A stretch of 64,000 bases of DNA from Ruegeria halocynthiae (GTDB taxonomy: Bacteria > Pseudomonadota > Alphaproteobacteria > Rhodobacterales > Rhodobacteraceae): positions 1 to 64,000 of the forward strand of contig NZ_FNNP01000005.1 in assembly GCF_900106805.1 (NCBI RefSeq), in the 5' to 3' direction. The notes beneath the pieces are model-generated. The model saw nothing but the letters and a program-made list of their open reading frames with translations. It was not told the DNA's origin and did no database searches. Shown here one piece after another: positions 55,960 to 64,000 of the stretch. Within the stretch, counting starts at the first letter, position 1. The number at the start of each line of letters is the position of its first letter. The position numbers and the translations under genes were made by a program.

Positions 55960-57330
55960 CTAGAGCCCCTTAAGGTACCCGTCGCTTTTCATCCTATCCA
56001 CAATCCGGCGCTGTACCTCCCGCAATTCATCGCGACCCAGCCCGTGATTATATATCTCGCTGGACCTACGCTCATCCTTAGCCCAACCCCCTAGCTGTTC
56101 CGCATCGCTGTCCGACACACCTGCCCTGTGTGCGAATGTCCGCCATGTGTGTCTCAGCGAATGAAAGTCCAGCAATATGTCACCCTCGGGCTTGCCTATG
56201 ACCTCGTCCCTGAGGCGACTGTATGCCTGACTGGCTTGCTTACTGTTGCCTGTCCGTTTGTCCAAGCTAAACGCGCCCAACAAGCGCCCATTGGTCCCCG
56301 CGTCCGCACAAAGTTGGCTTACCATCGGTTGCAGTTCGGTCGGAATTGGTATCCAGCGTGTGGCATTGTTTGTCTTACCGACGACAATTTTGAACCCGCC
56401 TCTATCCTCGTCCACATCCTGAACATTCAATCGCACCAGTTCAGAAATACGCGCACCCAGCAACAATCCTAATCTAACCATCGCGCCAACTGGTGTTTGC
56501 TCTGAGCGCGCCGCAAAGAGGGCTCTGGTCTGGTCTGGAGCATACATTGCCCGCTTGCGTGTCGGCGTAGCTGCTTCCCTTGTCAGACTATCATCCAACG
56601 TGAACGGCGTCGCTTTCTTATGGGTCGTTTTCTTCCTTGAAACACACCACTTCCAGAACGTCCGGAGTTGGGTCATGTACTTCTGGATGGTAGCGCCCGC
56701 AAGTGGTCGCGCGGTCCGCTCACTTACAAGGTCACCGAGAAACTCACGGAAGGTCTCTGCGTCCACTTCTCCAACGTCATCGACATAGTGGTTTTCGATA
56801 GGCTGGCCTAAGTAGTCCACTAAGTACCTAACTGCCGTCCTGAAATCATTGATTGTAGACCCGCGTAGTGGCTCGTAGCCCGCAGCATTCCCCGGCGCTC
56901 TGGCTTCAATATACGCCTCAACCATCTCAGCCAGTGGTTTGGATTTGGCCATACCCCGTTTCCCAAACGCATCTCGCACTGCGCTGGGCGCTCTCCCGAC
57001 CTCATCATAGAACACACCACGCGCCAATATCGCAGCCTCTGGGTCTGGGTCCGCCATTGCCTCCGCCCATCGGTCTGCAGCAGCAAGGCTGTAACGGTTC
57101 CTGCCCAGCGCCTGCAGTTCTAGCTCTCGAACCTTGCTCAATTCCACATCGCGCAACTTACGTGCCGTCGCTTTGTGCTTAACGCCTCCAAGGCTTCTGA
57201 TGATGTTTCGACCAAAGGTTTTGCCTGTCTCGGGGTCGGTGGTTCCCTTTAGAACTTTGGGCGTAGACATGCGAAACCGCCACGCTGTACCGGGTCCACG
57301 TGGCTGCTCAAGGTTCCTATCATTACTCAT
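55960..57330 (-). CDS. tyrosine-type site-specific integrase
   Basis: 456 residues. A SAM-like core-binding domain lies at about 150-250; the catalytic domain shows GARISELVRLNVQDVD (Arg), HSLRHTWRTFAHRAG (HxxR), LGGW and the nucleophile in SSEIYNHGLGRDELR. The start at 57330 (MSNDRNLEQP) is preferred over an upstream frame. It lies just inside the island end, reading away from tRNA-Arg, as expected for an integrase that uses that tRNA as attB. Confidence 0.93.
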   Translation of the reverse strand: MSNDRNLEQPRGPGTAWRFRMSTPKVLKGTTDPETGKTFGRNIIRSLGGVKHKATARKLRDVELSKVRELELQALGRNRYSLAAADRWAEAMADPDPEAAILARGVFYDEVGRAPSAVRDAFGKRGMAKSKPLAEMVEAYIEARAPGNAAGYEPLRGSTINDFRTAVRYLVDYLGQPIENHYVDDVGEVDAETFREFLGDLVSERTARPLAGATIQKYMTQLRTFWKWCVSRKKTTHKKATPFTLDDSLTREAATPTRKRAMYAPDQTRALFAARSEQTPVGAMVRLGLLLGARISELVRLNVQDVDEDRGGFKIVVGKTNNATRWIPIPTELQPMVSQLCADAGTNGRLLGAFSLDKRTGNSKQASQAYSRLRDEVIGKPEGDILLDFHSLRHTWRTFAHRAGVSDSDAEQLGGWAKDERRSSEIYNHGLGRDELREVQRRIVDRMKSDGYLKGL

Positions 57331-57342
57331 GGTCTGCTCATT

Positions 57343-57390
57343 CGTAGTGTAAAATCGTGGTGTAACTCTACCACACCCGTAACACCACGC
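57343..57390. promoter_or_regulatory. putative integrase arm-type sites, integrase end
   Basis: CGTAGTGTAAA (57343-57353), CGTGGTGTAA (57356-57365) and inverted TAACACCACGC (57380-57390) repeat the motif found at 41960-41998. They lie between the integrase start and the att core, so they may also autoregulate the integrase promoter. Confidence 0.6.
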
Positions 57391-57427
57391 TTGATATATC
57401 GTCAATAAAATAAGGGTTTGGGAAAAT

Positions 57428-57444
57428 TGGCGACCCCGGCAGGA
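57428..57444. other. proximal attachment site (att) within tRNA-Arg 3' end
   Basis: TGGCGACCCCGGCAGGA, identical to 41878-41894. As complement it is the last 17 bases of tRNA-Arg(CCT) with CCA. The tRNA is left whole at this side, so the gene stays functional. Confidence 0.9.
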
Positions 57445-57504
57445 TTCGAACCTGCAACCTGCCCCTTAGGAGGGGGCTGCTCTATCCAGTTGAGCCACGG
57501 GGCC
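57428..57504 (-). tRNA. tRNA-Arg (anticodon CCT)
   Basis: 77 bases on the minus strand, encoded CCA. Acceptor GGCCCCG pairs with CGGGGTC (one G-U). D-arm TGGCTCAACTGGATAGAGCA, anticodon stem GCCCC/GGGGC around the loop CTCCTAA (anticodon CCT), T-arm CAGGTTCGAATCCTG. Target of the island integration. Confidence 0.97.
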
Positions 57505-57618
57505 GCGTTCCGCTTTCTGTAGCGGGCTTTTTTCGGGTTGTCATGAGTTTTGCGTAACAGTTGAACAGATTGCCCTGTTCACGCTACCATCGGTCAAACA
57601 AACAATGCAGGTACTCCG

Positions 57619-58644
57619 GTGACAACAGAAACAAAACGTCCGCTTACCCTTCGTGATGTCTCGGAAGCGTCCGGAGTGTCGGAAATGACCGTAAGCCGGG
57701 TGCTGCGCAATCGCGGTGATGTGTCGGATGCCACCCGCGTCCGCGTTCTGGCGGCTGCAAAAAACCTGGGATATGTGCCCAACAAGATCGCCGGCGCGCT
57801 GGCCTCAAGCCGGGTGAACCTGGTGGCGGTGATCATTCCATCGCTGTCGAACATGGTTTTTCCCGAGGTTCTGACAGGCATCAATCAGGTGCTGGAGGAT
57901 ACCGAATTGCAGCCCGTGGTTGGCGTGACTGACTATCTGCCCGAGAAGGAAGAAAAGGTTCTGTACGAGATGCTCTCGTGGCGGCCTTCGGGCGTGATCA
58001 TCGCCGGGCTGGAACACACCGAGGCGGCGCGTACTATGCTGGATTCAGCCGGTATTCCAGTGGTCGAAATCATGGATACCGATGGCAAGCCCGTCGATGC
58101 GATGGTCGGCATATCACACCGTCGCGCCGGGCGAGAGATGGCGCAGGCGATCCTGAAGGCCGGATATGAGCATATCGGCTTTATGGGCACCAAAATGCCG
58201 CTGGATCATCGCGCGCGGAAACGGTTCGAAGGCTTTACCGAAGTGCTGGGCAAGCATGGGGTCGAGATTGAGGACCGCGAGTTTTATTCGGGCGGCTCGG
58301 CTCTGGCCAAGGGGCGTGAGATGACCCAGGCGATGTTGGACCGCTCACCCGATTTGGATTTTCTGTATTATTCCAACGATATGATCGGCGCTGGCGGGTT
58401 GTTGTATCTGTTGGATCAGGGCATTGATGTGCCCGGTCAAATCGGATTGGCCGGATTCAACAACGTTGAGCTGCTGCAAGGTCTACCGCGTAAACTGGCC
58501 ACAATGGATGCCTGCCGGACCGAGATCGGCCGGACCGCGGCCGAGATCATCGCCGCAAAACTCGCCGAGCCGGACGCGGAGGTCGAAACCCGCGTCACAC
58601 TGACCCCCAAGATCAGTTATGGTGACACGTTGAAACGGCGCTAA
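57619..58644 (+). CDS. LacI-family transcriptional regulator (GntR-like)
   Basis: 341 residues, GTG start. The N-terminal HTH LTLRDVSEASGVSEMTVSRVLRNRGDVS and the hinge-helix region VPNKIAGALASSRVNLVAVI are followed by a periplasmic-binding-like effector domain (GFMGTKMPLDHRARKRFEGF). The effector domain resembles GntR/gluconate-type repressors. The gene six bases downstream is a DNA glycosylase-like protein, so no sugar operon is adjacent here; its regulon must be elsewhere. Confidence 0.9.
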   Translation: MTTETKRPLTLRDVSEASGVSEMTVSRVLRNRGDVSDATRVRVLAAAKNLGYVPNKIAGALASSRVNLVAVIIPSLSNMVFPEVLTGINQVLEDTELQPVVGVTDYLPEKEEKVLYEMLSWRPSGVIIAGLEHTEAARTMLDSAGIPVVEIMDTDGKPVDAMVGISHRRAGREMAQAILKAGYEHIGFMGTKMPLDHRARKRFEGFTEVLGKHGVEIEDREFYSGGSALAKGREMTQAMLDRSPDLDFLYYSNDMIGAGGLLYLLDQGIDVPGQIGLAGFNNVELLQGLPRKLATMDACRTEIGRTAAEIIAAKLAEPDAEVETRVTLTPKISYGDTLKRR

Positions 58645-58650
58645 AACGGG

Positions 58651-59862
58651 ATGGCATTGCAACGGCTGGACAATCGCGCCGCGCGCGCCCTGTTCATGGA
58701 TCGCCATGCGCTGTTGGAGCAACCCACAGGAGGGTCGAAAGGTGAGGATCTGCTGCAGCTGATCCATCGTCTGGGCTTTGTCCAGCTTGACAGCATCAAC
58801 ACGGTCGCACGCGCCCATGACATGATCCTGTATGCGCGCAGACCCAGCTATCGCGCGCGCCATCTCAAGCAATTGTATGAACGCGACCGGGCGCTTTTTG
58901 AGCATTGGACTCATGATGCAGCCGTCATTCCGATCGAATTCTATCGCCACTGGCACCTAAGGTTCCTGCGCGACGCCGATATGCTGAAAGCGCGCTGGAA
59001 GAACTGGCGGCGTGACGGGTTTGAGCAGAAATTTGAAACGGTTCTGCAACATATCCGTGACCATGGTCCGGTCGGGTCGTCCGACGTGGGCAAGGACGAA
59101 AAGAAAGGCTCGGGCGGTTGGTGGGACTGGCACCCGTCCAAGACCGCGCTGGAATACCTCTGGCGGTCCGGCGCCTTGACGGTTGTAGGGCGCGATGGGT
59201 TTCAGAAACGCTATGATCTGACCGAGCGTGTGTTAGATGCGCATCTCTGCCCCGGTGATACGTGCGATGCCGAGGCGACTGTCGATTGGCTGTGCAATGC
59301 AGCGTTTGATCGGCTGGGCATTGCCACGTCCGGTGAGATCGCTGCATTTTGGGATACGGTCAGCGCGACAGAAGCAAAGATCTGGTGTGGGCAGGCTCTG
59401 GCGCGCGGCGATATTGAAGAAATCGGCCTTGAATGCGCAGATGGGAGAGAGCGTAAAGTCTTTGCCCGGCCCGGCACCTGCGAACAAGCTGCGGCATTGC
59501 ACGATGCGCCAGGGCGGATCAGGATTCTCAGCCCCTTTGATCCGATGCTGCGCGACCGGAACCGGGCCGAGCGTTTGTTTGGGTTCCACTATCGTATTGA
59601 GGTGTTTGTCCCCGAACCCAAGCGCATCTATGGCTATTATGTCTTCCCGTTGTTGGAAGGGGATCGACTGATCGGGCGCATCGACATGAAGGCGCAGCGT
59701 GACCACGACTTATTGCACATTCGTGCAATGTGGCCTGAACGCTCGGTCCGCTGGTCAGATACACGGACCCGGCGGCTGCAGGCCGAGCTTGACCGGGTTC
59801 GGAGATTTACTGACCTGGGTAAGGTCACGTTTGCGGATAATTGGCTAAAAAGCCCCAAATAG
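58651..59862 (+). CDS. YcaQ/AlkX-type winged-helix DNA glycosylase
   Basis: 403 residues, winged-helix fold of the crosslink-repair glycosylase family. Segments LLQLIHRLGFVQLDSINTVARAHDMILYARRPSYR (the catalytic-loop family pattern with Gln-Leu-Asp) and FEHWTHDAAVIPIEFYRHW, plus RIRILSPFDPMLRDRNRAERLFGFHYRIE, are characteristic. Expected role: unhooking interstrand crosslinks and removing bulky alkylated bases. Six bases after the LacI gene, likely one transcript. Confidence 0.86.
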   Translation: MALQRLDNRAARALFMDRHALLEQPTGGSKGEDLLQLIHRLGFVQLDSINTVARAHDMILYARRPSYRARHLKQLYERDRALFEHWTHDAAVIPIEFYRHWHLRFLRDADMLKARWKNWRRDGFEQKFETVLQHIRDHGPVGSSDVGKDEKKGSGGWWDWHPSKTALEYLWRSGALTVVGRDGFQKRYDLTERVLDAHLCPGDTCDAEATVDWLCNAAFDRLGIATSGEIAAFWDTVSATEAKIWCGQALARGDIEEIGLECADGRERKVFARPGTCEQAAALHDAPGRIRILSPFDPMLRDRNRAERLFGFHYRIEVFVPEPKRIYGYYVFPLLEGDRLIGRIDMKAQRDHDLLHIRAMWPERSVRWSDTRTRRLQAELDRVRRFTDLGKVTFADNWLKSPK

Positions 59863-59868
59863 AGCCTA

Positions 59869-60768
59869 TTATTTTGTCAGAAACCCATGTTCATCCACAA
59901 GATTCCGCAAGTCTTTCAGTGACGCCTCCGGGGTTCGTCCCGATGTGTCCATCTGTGCGTTTGCCCGTCCGTACAACGCCTCGCGACTGGCCAAAATGCA
60001 CTTGAGTTGCTCCATCGCCCTGGGGTTTCCAGCCATCGGACGCTCATCGCCCTGGGCTCTCACTCTTTCCATATGCTCGGTCGGCGAAGTCCGCAGCCAG
60101 ACGGTATGAAACCGGCTGAGCAGCGTGGTATAGGTCGAGGGTTCGGAAACGATCCCGCCCGCAACGGCCAATACCATGCGATCATGCTCCGTGATAACTC
60201 GATCCAGCGCCTGTGCTTCAAGATTGCGATACCCCTCCTGCCCGTAAAAGGCCATCACTTCGGACAATGGCATCCCGGCCATTTCCTCAATCCGAGCCGT
60301 CAGCTCGACAAAGGGTAGCCCAAGCGAGGCACCAAGCATGGCACCCAGAGTGGACTTACCCGCGCCTCGCAAGCCAATCAGGCACACACGTTGCGCCCGA
60401 GCGTCGTCGTCAGGTCGAGGGCGTAACACCTGAATAACGCTTTCTCTCACGTCATCGCTGGCCTTCCGGAATAGCTCCTGCATCTGCCAAGCGTCCGAAT
60501 CCCATGGATCGTCTTCTCCGATCAGCCATTCGGCCTTATAGTCCAACGCCCGTGCAATACGCTGCAGAACACCGATCGAGATATTGCCTGCCCCCGCTTC
60601 AAGCTGAGCCAAATAGCGAGGCGAAACGCCCGAGCTTTCCGACAGCACCCGGCGCGGGATGCCGCGTATCTGCCGGGCTCGGCGCACGCGCGCGCCAACA
60701 AGTGCGCTTAGGTTCTGCGATCCAGCGTCTTCAGATTGCGCCGGGTTTGGCGGCTTGGGCCCATCCAT
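59869..60768 (-). CDS. BoxR/BzdR-type regulator (XRE HTH fused to shikimate kinase-like domain)
   Basis: About 299 residues. An N-terminal XRE domain (LVGARVRRARQIRGIPRRVLSESSGVSPRYLAQLEAGAG) is fused to a shikimate-kinase-like domain with P-loop GLRGAGKSTLGAMLGASLGLPFVELT. The architecture is that of BoxR/BzdR, repressors that sense benzoyl-CoA. No box genes are adjacent, so the regulon is elsewhere. The start is uncertain: ATG 60768 or a TTG nine bases upstream; neither has a strong ribosome site. It converges on the glycosylase gene. Confidence 0.9.
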   Translation of the reverse strand: MDGPKPPNPAQSEDAGSQNLSALVGARVRRARQIRGIPRRVLSESSGVSPRYLAQLEAGAGNISIGVLQRIARALDYKAEWLIGEDDPWDSDAWQMQELFRKASDDVRESVIQVLRPRPDDDARAQRVCLIGLRGAGKSTLGAMLGASLGLPFVELTARIEEMAGMPLSEVMAFYGQEGYRNLEAQALDRVITEHDRMVLAVAGGIVSEPSTYTTLLSRFHTVWLRTSPTEHMERVRAQGDERPMAGNPRAMEQLKCILASREALYGRANAQMDTSGRTPEASLKDLRNLVDEHGFLTK

Positions 60769-60931
60769 CTCCAACAAACCGTTTGTTCAAAGTACTTCGC
60801 AGGCTACGACGCGAAGACCGGGCGGGCAACGGATTTTGCTTTCTGATCCAGTAAGCTTGCCGCCGACAGCGATCAGCTCGGTTATTTGACTCAACAAACG
60901 ACCTTTATTAGAGCCTGATACGTAGGTGAAA

Positions 60932-61366
60932 TTAGCCTTCCAAGTCGTGAAGCTCACCCAGAAGATCCAGCAGCATCTCATGCCGCTCAGCCCCCAACCG
61001 GGAGCGCGTGTGCTCCGCCAGCTGCAACATTTCCGGCAAGTTGGCATGGATAATCTGCAACCCATCTTCGTTGATCTCGACAATCTGACGGCGACGGTCT
61101 TTGGTGTCAGGCTTCCGAACGATCAACTTCTTGTCTTCCAGCTTTTTCAGAATGCGCGTCAGGCTGGGCAGCAGAAGACAGGCGCGCACAGCGATCTGAG
61201 TCGGTTCCTGCGGGCCCTCTTCCTGCAGAACACGCAGAACACGCCATTGCTGTTCGGTAACGCCTGCATCGGCCAGTACGCCACGGATCGGGCCCATCAC
61301 CCTCTCCCGTGCGCGCAATAGCGCAATCGGTAGTGAACGGGACGTCAGTGGCAAATTCTTCGACAT
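60932..61366 (-). CDS. MarR-family regulator (HpaR/HpcR-type)
   Basis: 144 residues. SLPIALLRARERVMGPIRGVL and TEQQWRVLRVLQEEGPQEPTQIAVRACLLLPSLTRILKKLEDKKLIVRKPDTKDRRRQIVEI are the HpaR-type winged-helix, known to repress homoprotocatechuate (4-hydroxyphenylacetate) genes. Those genes are not in the window. It is divergent from the PLP decarboxylase with a 180-base AT-rich spacer, so it may act on that gene too. Confidence 0.87.
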   Translation of the reverse strand: MSKNLPLTSRSLPIALLRARERVMGPIRGVLADAGVTEQQWRVLRVLQEEGPQEPTQIAVRACLLLPSLTRILKKLEDKKLIVRKPDTKDRRRQIVEINEDGLQIIHANLPEMLQLAEHTRSRLGAERHEMLLDLLGELHDLEG

Positions 61367-61546
61367 AAGGAATTTTTACGCAATTCCAGTTGTTTCGCAA
61401 TAGATCGTTGGTTTAGTCGTTTCGATCACACTACAATTTACTTAACTTGTTTAATATATACATTGAGAACTGTAGATGAAGGTGTTGTATGGACTCCGGC
61501 AAAGGCGGGGGCCTGCTGGTATGGCACTGATGATGGAGAGCCAGAG

Positions 61547-62956
61547 ATGAAGTGGGACGAATTTTCCGACTGGGGCAAGAAAATTGCGGATTGGACGCAG
61601 GATTATCATCTGAGCGTCGGCAAAAAGCCTGTGCGTGCCCGGACCGAACCCGGTGATGTTCTGAACGCCCTGCCCGCTCATCCTCCCGAGCAAGGTGAAG
61701 CGATCGAAGATATCTTTCGCGATTTCGAACAGATCGTGATGCCCGGCATCACACATTGGCAGCACCCTCGGTTCTTTGCCTATTTCAATTCGAATGCCTC
61801 GGCCCCATCGGTGCTGGCCGAGTTTCTGGCCAGCGCCATCGCGCCGCAATGCATGTTGTGGCAGACCTCACCCGCTGCGACCGAGATGGAAACGCGGATG
61901 ATGGACTGGCTGCGCACCGCACTGGACCTGCCAGATGGGTTCGCAGGTGTCATTCAAGACTCGGCCTCCTCCGCGACGCTGGCAGCGGTGCTGACCATGC
62001 GTGAAAAAGCCATGAACTGGCAGGGCAATAGCCAAGGTTTGTTCAGTCATAAACCACTGCGCATATACTGCTCGTCCGAGGTGCATACATCGATCGACCG
62101 CGCCATATGGGTTGCCGGCATCGGACAGGACAATCTGATACGCATTCCGGTTCAAGGCGACTGGCGCGGGATGAACCCGGAATCACTGGAAGCAGCGATT
62201 CAAGTCGATTTAGACTCTGGGTATCAACCAACCGGTGTTATTCTGTGTGTGGGAGGAACTGGAACCGGCGCAACCGATCCGGTAGATCGCTGCCTTGAGA
62301 TTGCGCGGAAGTACGGGCTCTATACCCATGTCGATGCCGCATGGGCAGGGTCGGCAATGATCTGTCCCGAGTATCGCCATTACTGGCCCGGAATCGATCA
62401 GGCCGACAGCATTGTCTTCAACCCGCACAAGTGGCTGGGCGTCCAATTTGACTGTTGCGCGCATTTTCTGAAAGACCCCGATGATCTGGTCCGCACACTG
62501 GCAATCAGCCCCGAATATCTGAAGACCCACGGCAAGGATGGCATCATCAATTACTCGGAATGGTCAGTGCCGCTGGGCCGCCGCTTCCGTGCGCTGAAAC
62601 TGTGGTTTGTCATCCGCACCTATGGGCTAGAGGGGCTCCGCCAACGGCTGCGCAATCACGTCAACTGGTCGGTCGCGCTGCATGATCGGCTGGCGGCCGA
62701 ACCAGATTTCCGGATCGTCACGCCACCGATGTGGTCGCTATGGACCTTCCGATATGAGCCGGACGGCGCCGTCGATTTGGATGACCTCAACCTGCGACTC
62801 GTGAATGCAATCAACGATGACGGCCGAATATACCTGACCCAGACCCGCGTGGATGGAGATCTGGTGATCCGTTTTCAGGCTGGTCAATTCGAAACCACAG
62901 AACAAGACGTCATGATGGCATATGACGTGATCACCGAGATCGCACGCGGGATTTAA
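61547..62956 (+). CDS. aromatic-L-amino-acid decarboxylase-like PLP enzyme
   Basis: 469 residues, group II PLP decarboxylase (DDC/TDC family). The PLP lysine is Lys295 in FNPHKWLGVQFDCC; His180 (YCSSEVHTSIDRA) stacks on the cofactor and Asp263 (HVDAAWAG) binds its pyridine nitrogen. Substrate is probably an aromatic amino acid (tyrosine, DOPA, tryptophan or phenylalanine). ATG 61547 with GGAG eight bases upstream is chosen over a longer frame. Its end overlaps the convergent DUF3095 gene by four bases. Confidence 0.93.
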   Translation: MKWDEFSDWGKKIADWTQDYHLSVGKKPVRARTEPGDVLNALPAHPPEQGEAIEDIFRDFEQIVMPGITHWQHPRFFAYFNSNASAPSVLAEFLASAIAPQCMLWQTSPAATEMETRMMDWLRTALDLPDGFAGVIQDSASSATLAAVLTMREKAMNWQGNSQGLFSHKPLRIYCSSEVHTSIDRAIWVAGIGQDNLIRIPVQGDWRGMNPESLEAAIQVDLDSGYQPTGVILCVGGTGTGATDPVDRCLEIARKYGLYTHVDAAWAGSAMICPEYRHYWPGIDQADSIVFNPHKWLGVQFDCCAHFLKDPDDLVRTLAISPEYLKTHGKDGIINYSEWSVPLGRRFRALKLWFVIRTYGLEGLRQRLRNHVNWSVALHDRLAAEPDFRIVTPPMWSLWTFRYEPDGAVDLDDLNLRLVNAINDDGRIYLTQTRVDGDLVIRFQAGQFETTEQDVMMAYDVITEIARGI

Positions 62957-64000
62957 GCCCGCATTGCCGCCGCGGCCTGAGTGTAACCGCCCGAGGCTCC
63001 GTCGACGAAATGTACGTGATCGTCGCGCGTGGCCGAGGGCACAAAGCAGGTCATCATAGCTTCTTGCTGGGCGTGCAGGCCATATCGGATTTTGCCCTGC
63101 GCCTGTGCCTGTTCCAACATTCGGGTGATCTGCTCCAAGGTGGCCGGATCACAATCCAACGTCATTTTCAGCCCGTCATCGAACTTGCGGAAATCAGCGT
63201 TTCGGCTGACCATCTCTTTGTAGTGGTTGGGTTCGAACTGCCCCAGGCGTATCCCGGTTTTGAACAGCAACCCAATCAACATATTGCCAATTGTAAGCCG
63301 TATCTTCTGGACAATCAGATTGCGCCCGGCGCGTGAAACATGGGCGTCGATATCAACGCCTGGCGGGGGCCAACGCATCGGCGGACCTTTTGAAGGTACC
63401 GGGTGACCGGCGCGCTCCAACCCCTCGGCCGCTGACAGAACGGATTGGGCCAGAGCGGAGAAATCTGCCTCACTCGCCTCAGATGTTGGTTGAATCACCA
63501 AAGATACGATCTGACCATGACGGGCCGGACTATTGGACCAGCGACAGGACAGACCGGTCAGATCGGGTTGCGCGTCAGGTCCGGCCTGTTGAATGATAAA
63601 GTGCCCTGATTTCATCTGCGCTTCGGCCCAGGCCAAACCACCGCCCGTAAACATCGCATAGTCAACACCGCTGGATGGAGCGTAGCGGGCGACCCGCAAA
63701 TCGCGCCCCCCGGCGCGGATATCTACTACGGAAACCAGCGCCGCGCGCAGTGTGATGGCGAATTCTGATTCGGCCCAATTTTGTAGAGACGCCAACGTTT
63801 CTCTTGCGGTTTCTGCATCCTGCCCCGGCACCACAAATCCAGCACCATCGCCGCCGAAGACATAGGGGAATACCCGCCCGCCCAGCGCATTAATCATGCC
63901 TGATATTACCGCGGCCCCAACCATGTTGACGGTCTTGTATCGCCCACGCGCGACTTCTCCGGTCGAGTCCACGATATCTGCCACCCCCAAAAACCATGTA
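62953..64000 (-). CDS. DUF3095 family protein, C-terminal part (truncated by window end)
   Basis: At least 345 residues visible, and the frame stays open to base 64000 (reading WFLGVADIVDST at the edge), so the N-terminus lies outside. GVADIVDSTGEVARGRYKTVNMVGAAVISGM and FGGDGAGFVV resemble a class III cyclase-like fold with the first metal Asp; other parts match DUF3095. The reaction is unknown. Confidence 0.85.
   Translation of the reverse strand, partial: TWFLGVADIVDSTGEVARGRYKTVNMVGAAVISGMINALGGRVFPYVFGGDGAGFVVPGQDAETARETLASLQNWAESEFAITLRAALVSVVDIRAGGRDLRVARYAPSSGVDYAMFTGGGLAWAEAQMKSGHFIIQQAGPDAQPDLTGLSCRWSNSPARHGQIVSLVIQPTSEASEADFSALAQSVLSAAEGLERAGHPVPSKGPPMRWPPPGVDIDAHVSRAGRNLIVQKIRLTIGNMLIGLLFKTGIRLGQFEPNHYKEMVSRNADFRKFDDGLKMTLDCDPATLEQITRMLEQAQAQGKIRYGLHAQQEAMMTCFVPSATRDDHVHFVDGASGGYTQAAAAMRA

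Noticed and set aside
41878..57444. Calling the island a prophage or an integrative conjugative element
   Set aside because: No capsid, terminase, portal, relaxase or type IV secretion genes are seen; it is better described as a tRNA-integrated genomic island.

Overview
The window looks like the chromosome of a marine alphaproteobacterium of the Rhodobacteraceae (Roseobacter group, Ruegeria/Phaeobacter-like). This is inferred from protein character (Hint-domain secreted protein, small HU, split MTHFR pair, BoxR-type regulator, gltD/gltB) and from the GC-rich, Alpha-style codon use of the core genes. No ribosomal RNA or species marker is present, so the genus is only a guess.

Core region 1-41.4 kb. 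It opens with katG and a GMC oxidoreductase. Next come a glycosyltransferase/epimerase pair, a methyltransferase, an aldolase/fatty-acid hydroxylase pair with a divergent LysR, and a purine-salvage pair (adenine deaminase overlapping AMP nucleosidase). HU, a repeat-rich probably secreted protein, a DMT exporter, msrB-msrA, a hydantoinase-type protein, queG, a GST, mtgA and a Hint-domain protein follow. After that are gltD-GFA-gltB, uppP, a complex-I-associated SDR and tRNA-Leu(CAG). A homogentisate module (hmgA, fahA, an MBL-fold protein with altered metal ligands, a flavin hydroxylase, a 65-aa DUF2783 protein and a VOC protein) is followed by a methylenetetrahydrofolate reductase operon (zinc-binding C-terminal-domain protein plus MetF).

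Genomic island, 41,878-57,444. A 17-bp perfect direct repeat, identical to the 3' end of tRNA-Arg(CCT), bounds about 15.6 kb. A tyrosine integrase lies beside the tRNA, and short related motifs that look like integrase arm sites occur inside both ends. The cargo is a compact leftward seven-gene surface-glycan cassette: GT2, methyltransferase, polysaccharide pyruvyl transferase, FrhB-like protein, polysaccharide-deacetylase-like protein, AglD/LPG-synthase-like membrane protein and a large multi-pass membrane protein. Its base composition is visibly more AT-rich than the flanks. Around it is debris: an IS6 fragment, an intact-looking IS630 element with -1 frameshift signal, a truncated fic, a broken hsdM, a truncated zinc-ribbon ORF, a serine resolvase, and an unknown 212-aa protein with a HEPN-like R-X4-H motif.

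Right flank 57.4-64 kb. tRNA-Arg(CCT), a LacI regulator with a YcaQ-type DNA glycosylase, BoxR- and HpaR-type regulators of aromatic catabolism, a PLP aromatic amino-acid decarboxylase and the C-terminal part of a DUF3095 protein that runs off the window.

The genes work together mainly as aromatic-acid catabolism (homogentisate route), nitrogen assimilation (glutamate synthase), purine salvage, protein oxidation repair, and horizontally acquired envelope-glycan synthesis. The most notable system is the tRNA-Arg island with its glycan cassette. All assignments were made by reading sequence and motifs by eye; no database search was run.
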